Source of the DNA: Marsupella aquatica
Lineage: Eukaryota > Marchantiophyta
Reading direction: 5' to 3'
Assembly (NCBI GenBank): GCA_973895155.1
Contig: OZ316897.1
Location: 22,878,001 to 22,942,000 of the forward strand
Length of the DNA: 64,000 nucleotides
Below, in pieces: positions 59,135 through 64,000 of the stretch; the first letter of the stretch is position 1, and every line of letters starts with the position of its first letter. The position numbers were made by a program, and so were the translations under genes. Under the pieces are notes generated by a model. That model was not told where the DNA came from and did no database searches. It saw only the letters and a list, made by a program, of their open reading frames with translations.

Positions 59135-60600
59135 TGGTGGACCTTGCCACTCAACGCCCTCACCAATCCCAGCACTCACGCCTACGTGCCCCTGGTGCCC
59201 GAACGCCTCCACGGAATACCTTGAGCAAGCACCCTGGTGCCCCTTGCACCTCTAGCGGCCCCTCCCATACAAAGTCGCACTTGCTCACCTACACGGCTGC
59301 TACTTTAATAGTCCTCCCTGTCTGCACAAGCAACCAAGCACCTCGGTAAGTAACCCTTCAGGATCTAGAACTCGCCAAGTCTAGCATCCTGACTCAAGCT
59401 CAACAGACATTGGTAAATAGGTCAGCGATAAGTCCTCCCGATGCCATAAGCCGGAACCAGAACCCACACCCACTGTTCGTCCAGAATAGCTCCTTCCATG
59501 GGCGCGGCCCGGGTTCCCCCTTGTACCTATCCATCACCAACTGACCGCTCTGACCTCAGGACATGCTCATGGCCCAAATAACATAGCTTGTCCTAAAGCT
59601 TGTCCCAAGCTTGTCCCAACACGCCTCTAGCAACCAACTCCCGATTTGCCTCACTGACGATCTAGGGACCGAGCACTCTTGGGATTCAACCTCCATATCT
59701 ACTTGGCGGGCTACTTGGCCTTGCCTCCCCAACGCAAGCTCCCTTGGGAGACTGAACGCGGCTTGGCTGCTATTCGGCAAGATTTGGCAAGCGGGCGAGT
59801 TAACACCCGCAAACCTCAAGAAACCATGGTGCCCCCAGACCCAACTGAGCTCAGGAGGGCGTATTCCTCTTTGAGAGTTTTCCAACGCACCCAAGAAGTC
59901 CTCCAACGGACTTCCCGTTGGGAAGATATTGTCATTTTTGTTTGGCGGTTTCCCTTAGTATCACGACCACCGCGGCTCACGACTTCGGCTCGCCCTTAGC
60001 CCCCAGGGAGACACCACTCCCTTCATATATGCTTCTGAAGACCTGCCACCGCCGTACCAGCTTTGGTCCCTAAACATTTGGCCCCCAACCCGGATCTTAT
60101 TGCGCAAAATGGGCGCTCCACCAACTGGCAACGCCCATAACTTTCTCTTTAGGCATCCGCAACGGAGTGCCTTAGCCCGTTGTGTCTGGGTCGACCCAGT
60201 GCTCCTGCCTAGGCCCTCAGGTCTCATCGTCGCTCGAGGCCCTCGATCGGCCCAAACCGGATCGGGCCATAACTTGCGCCCCAAGCGTCCGTTGCCCATG
60301 GCGTCAACTCCATGGGCCTTGGGCCCAAGAGGAGCTCACACTCAAACCCTCAGAACTCAAAGTCCATCCGGAGGTCCGGACAATCGTCCTTGAGCCCAGC
60401 CCATTTCCTCTTGACCCGACCAACTCTCAGCTAGTCCGAGTCCTTAGTGTGTGTCACCAGCTTGGCTCCTTGCCTTCGCTAGCACCACATCTCGTTGCCC
60501 ATAAGTCTCCCCATGCTAAGTCCTTCCCGGATGGCCTATCCGGGCCTGGACCATAAGGGAGCTCGGTGTCGGAGTCAGCGACGTTGAAGCTAAGTGTTAA
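59135..60600 (-). mobile_element. Probable long LTR / 5' part of a retrotransposon
   Basis: This GC- and C-rich block starts TGGTGGACC on the plus strand, right next to the primer-binding site, as the inner LTR edge would. It differs sharply in composition from the AT-rich Copia remnant beyond 60610, so it looks inserted into it. The outer edge, near 60560-60610, was not fixed, and no second LTR is in the window. Confidence 0.5.
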
Positions 60601-62600
60601 GGTAGTCGAGTTCCGCGACTCAAACGCTCCAACAAAGTTTTTGCTTAGCCGTTCTAAAACATTGTGTTGTGGAGTATACACACTGGTCAAATGTTGAGTG
60701 ATGCCTTCATTCTCATAATATATAGAGGTTGAATTTGTTGAAAATATACTTGTTGTCATTGTTTGAGCGGAGATACTAAACCTGTCTCTTTTGTGTCTCA
60801 ATATGTGTTTTCCACTTCTTAAAGATTGAAAACATCTACCTAGAGAGGCATGACTTTGAGGTAGTTTGCTTGAGTAGAGACTTATAGGTCTTGGGTTAAA
60901 GTATTGTGCCTGACTCTTCTCTTTCTATGGGGTTTCACGAATTTTCTCTTTAAAATAAACTAGTAATAATAAATTGAAAATATTTGTGGTTTCTTACACA
61001 TGAAATAAATACAAATCATGTTTGAATAGTCATCAATAAATGAAACATAGTATTTCATGTTGAAATGGAAAGAAGTGAGGATTCTCTCACATCAAATGAA
61101 TATAACTGAGTACATCCTTGGAGATATGATGAACAATTAAAACTAACATGATGTTGTTTGCCAAAAATACAATGTTGATAAAACTTCACCTTGCAAAACT
61201 TTGCACATGACAAGAGTTTTTACTTACGCAACATTATCAATTCTTGTTTACTCATGTGACCGTGCATGCCACAAGCATTTTGATCCTCCTTTGATGAAAC
61301 CACATTAACGTTGCTAGGATGGTGGCTTCAACCAAGATATATAATTTTCTCTCCTTTTTTGCTTTCATAACATTGAGATGCCTTTTTGACACGCAAAACT
61401 CCATTAATTGTACTCCACTCACATCCAACAATGTCTAGAGCTCCAAGAGAAATCAAATTCCTTTGAGATGAGAAATGTGTTTGACATTTGTTAATGTTTG
61501 AAGAATGTCATCAGACATGTGAATCTTCAATGTAGAAGTGTAAATTAGTTGGTAGGGTTAATCATTCCCATCAAGACACTTCCAATAGTGGATTCATAGA
61601 ATTGAAAAAAACTCTTGTCGAAGTCATGCGATGAGAATTTAAGTAGAATCCAAAATACAATCAAGTTCATGCACAATAGAAGAATTTGTGTACAAACAAA
61701 AATCTCATCATTAGACACTGTAATCAAACTAGTCTGATGCTTTTGCAATTCTTTTTGATGTGGTTTGTTTTGCCACAATTCCAACACTCCACACTCTTCG
61801 AATCCAAGATCTTTGGTCAAGTGCGTTGAGGGATAGACAACTTAGGCTTAAATTAACTCTTGGTTATTGATAAAGCAAACGAGAAAGTTATTCCTAGTGT
61901 TATGTGCTAGAAGCGTGCTGACCATGTCAACATATGAAATTTTATCCTTACCATAGAGTACTATGGTTTGAGTCAAATGCTCATATAATTTGGGCAAGGA
62001 GGTAAGAAGAAATAAACCTTGCCCCAAGATTCATTTGCCAAAAAAAACTCAGTTGAGATAGTTTTATCACCTCGTAAAGAGGGATCAAAACACCAAAATT
62101 GAACCCCCGAGAAGAATCAATGCACTAAAATTCTCAAGCCAAGTTGGTTTGAGAAATTGTTTGCACAAGGCCCTACTGAACTCCCTCAAGTATTTCCTTG
62201 CAAAATATTTTGTTGATACAACACATCATCGGATCATTGGCCAAAAACCCGATTTCGTCGCAAAAACAAGTTTGCTGGAAAAACATATTTTCTTTCAATT
62301 CCTGCGGCCCTTGTACAGGCTTTGTGAGAATTTTTTAGAGCTGCCCATGGGTTGCCACGTGCCCCCTGTCCGCGCCCCTTCTTATGAGAGTCAATACTCA
62401 TGACAGACTAACCCCTCAACAGGAAATCTAAAATATCTCTTTGAGGTTGTGACAAAATACAAAATTGATTTCAAATTCCAAAACTAGACTTTGAGGCGCT
62501 TCAAGTTGATCCAACAGATAAGAATTGAGAGAGATAAATTTTGGACAAGATCAATGATTTTGGCCTAATCGCTATAGCCAGGAATTTTGAGTTCAAGTTG
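60601..62600 (-). pseudogene. Decayed Copia retrotransposon (gag zinc knuckle, protease, integrase)
   Basis: Read on the minus strand: a CCHC zinc knuckle, CWNCGKTNHIKKNC, near 61786-61744. Next comes a protease-start relic, DCILDS, with stop codons where DSGASxH is expected, near 61660. The integrase end VYTPQHNVLERLSKNFVGAF follows near 60690-60620, equal to the Copia YTPQQNGVAERxNRTL motif. Stops and frameshifts break every part. The remnant ends at the GC-rich block at 60600, so reverse transcriptase and RNase H are missing. Confidence 0.75.
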
Positions 62601-64000
62601 TGGGAATTCAATCTAAGAGATTTTCACAACACCTAAGTGAAACACATTGATATCGTTGCCACCATGTTTCATAGCAACACCACCCGAACTAGCTTTCCTT
62701 CAATGATCACCAATGTCTTACAAGAAATTGAAATCATATCTCAAAAACCAAGTTTTCTTTGGTAATCAAATTGGGACTTCAAAAACCGCCTGATCTGAAA
62801 ATTGAATTTGCTCGACCATATGCAAACAATCTTTCGATTAAGCTAGCAAGTCTCCACTCCATAGAACTACTTGTCCGATCACCACTTCGTATGATAATGT
62901 TCACACTTTCATCGTGCCCCCCAAAACCACCAATCAGTCATAACTATCATTAAGACATGAATTGATCCTGAACCAAAACTCTGATCCTTATTGTAGTATA
63001 TATTTAAATGGACATCATGATGTCTCAAAATTATCACACATATAGCACACGAGTATGTCACCGACACAAAGATACGTGGTTAACCCCTGGGTTAACCCCG
63101 TCTGGGTTACGTCACGATCGCACCGAGAGTTTCACTATGAACACGAAAATATATGTCACCATAGTTCTATGGTCCAAGCTCTTTCTCTCTCTCACGCACA
63201 CCAAGTTTACAAAAATGATAATCCCTTCATGAGAATCTAGTTAAGTAATGTTAACTCTGGTTAATTTACTTTAATTAACCTAGCCAAGGTTGAATCAAAC
63301 CCCTAACACACCTGGTTAGGAAGACTCTATTCTAGTTTTACTAAATTTTGTAACAATTAAAATATCTTAGGCCTTTAAGTGTATGACTGTCCTGTTCCTC
63401 TAGCATTATGGGCATAAAGCCCCTAAAAACTTAAGCTCCCATTTGTGAGGGCATTATATCTCAGAGTGCCTTCTAAAGATTACATTATTGTATACATTAC
63501 ATCTCACAATGCCCTGGGCCCTCTAAAGAATACATTATTATATTCCAAGGGGCATTGCACTGTCTAGTTAGTAATATTCTAGGAGATTGTGAATAAAATG
63601 GGGTCCACACATGCCTATGGTGGCAACCTACACCAGAGGTCCATGTGGGAGTACTGGCCTCCAAGAGTACTGGTTCCTTCCCCTTCAAGCTGACTACGGG
63701 ACGGTTCCTTCTCCCTCAAGCTGCCCACGGGAGGGTTTACGGCCTTTACGGGACCCTAAGAAATAATGGAATCTAGCAAGAAATCCGTGCTCGGATGTGG
63801 TGCTCCTTTCAACCAGTCAACGAGAATAGGCCACTATCATAAGCCGTCAGACGAGAATAGACCGCTAACGTGAACAACGCAATGTAGAAGGATCAATTTT
63901 ATGAGCCTTGAAACGCGGATAGACCAGGTCACTGTTGGCCAAAAGACAGTAGCTGAGTAGCGCTCAAAAGGCGGCGGCGGGATTCCGAGAAAACACGACA
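62601..64000. other. Intergenic, repeat-like, no gene supported
   Basis: AT-rich DNA. It includes doubled blocks such as TCTAAAGATTACATTATTGTATA / TCTAAAGAATACATTATTATAT (63471 and 63522) and GGTTCCTTCYCC...TCAAGCTG (63671 and 63703). No exon recognised. Confidence 0.4.

Overview
This is nuclear DNA of a land plant or close green relative. It carries spliced protein genes with GT-AG introns, mostly under 800 bases. The set includes an m-type plastid thioredoxin with a transit peptide, a DUF616 (MUCI70-type) Golgi protein and a ZTP29-type zinc transporter. These mix with plant transposons: a CACTA element, solo LTRs, Copia remnants and a Mutator-like MITE. The species cannot be named from the sequence. 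Compact introns and a housekeeping gene cluster inside repeat-rich DNA would fit a bryophyte or other early-diverging lineage, but that is inference.

Layout. 113-4719 (+) is the 3' part of a UDP-N-acetylhexosamine pyrophosphorylase (UAP); its first exon or exons lie outside the window. 4720-9185 is intergenic, with several short tandem duplications. 9186-13147 (-) is a complete ten-exon MUCI70-like DUF616 gene. 13148-18720 is a GA-rich leader, low-complexity DNA, minisatellites and one solo-LTR-like copy. 18721-24301 is a 5.6-kb CACTA transposon with TIRs and an AAT target duplication, holding decayed transposase-like coding sequence. 24302-40300 has no gene I can support; it holds LINE-like tails, degenerate arrays, a second solo LTR with a perfect target duplication, a tRNA-related SINE-like element and two long poly-G tracts. 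43485-57376 holds three genes, all on the minus strand: thioredoxin m (43485-45587), ZTP29 (48848-52014) and Sec61 alpha (54943-57376). A Mutator-like MITE and a 200-bp tandem repeat sit between ZTP29 and Sec61. 57900-62600 is a nest of retrotransposon pieces on the minus strand: a gag-like ORF, a tRNA-iMet primer-binding site and a decayed Copia gag/protease/integrase. The rest is repeat-like and AT-rich.

The five genes are housekeeping or cell-wall/secretory genes: UDP-GlcNAc supply, a Golgi pectin-type glycosyltransferase, ER translocation, probable ER zinc transport, and plastid redox control. Nothing suggests a co-regulated cluster. The exon models were built by hand from homology, splice consensus and codon phase, and every junction keeps frame. 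The most interesting parts are the CACTA element with its unfamiliar coding sequence, the LTR family caught twice as solo LTRs, and a GC-AG intron in the UAP gene.
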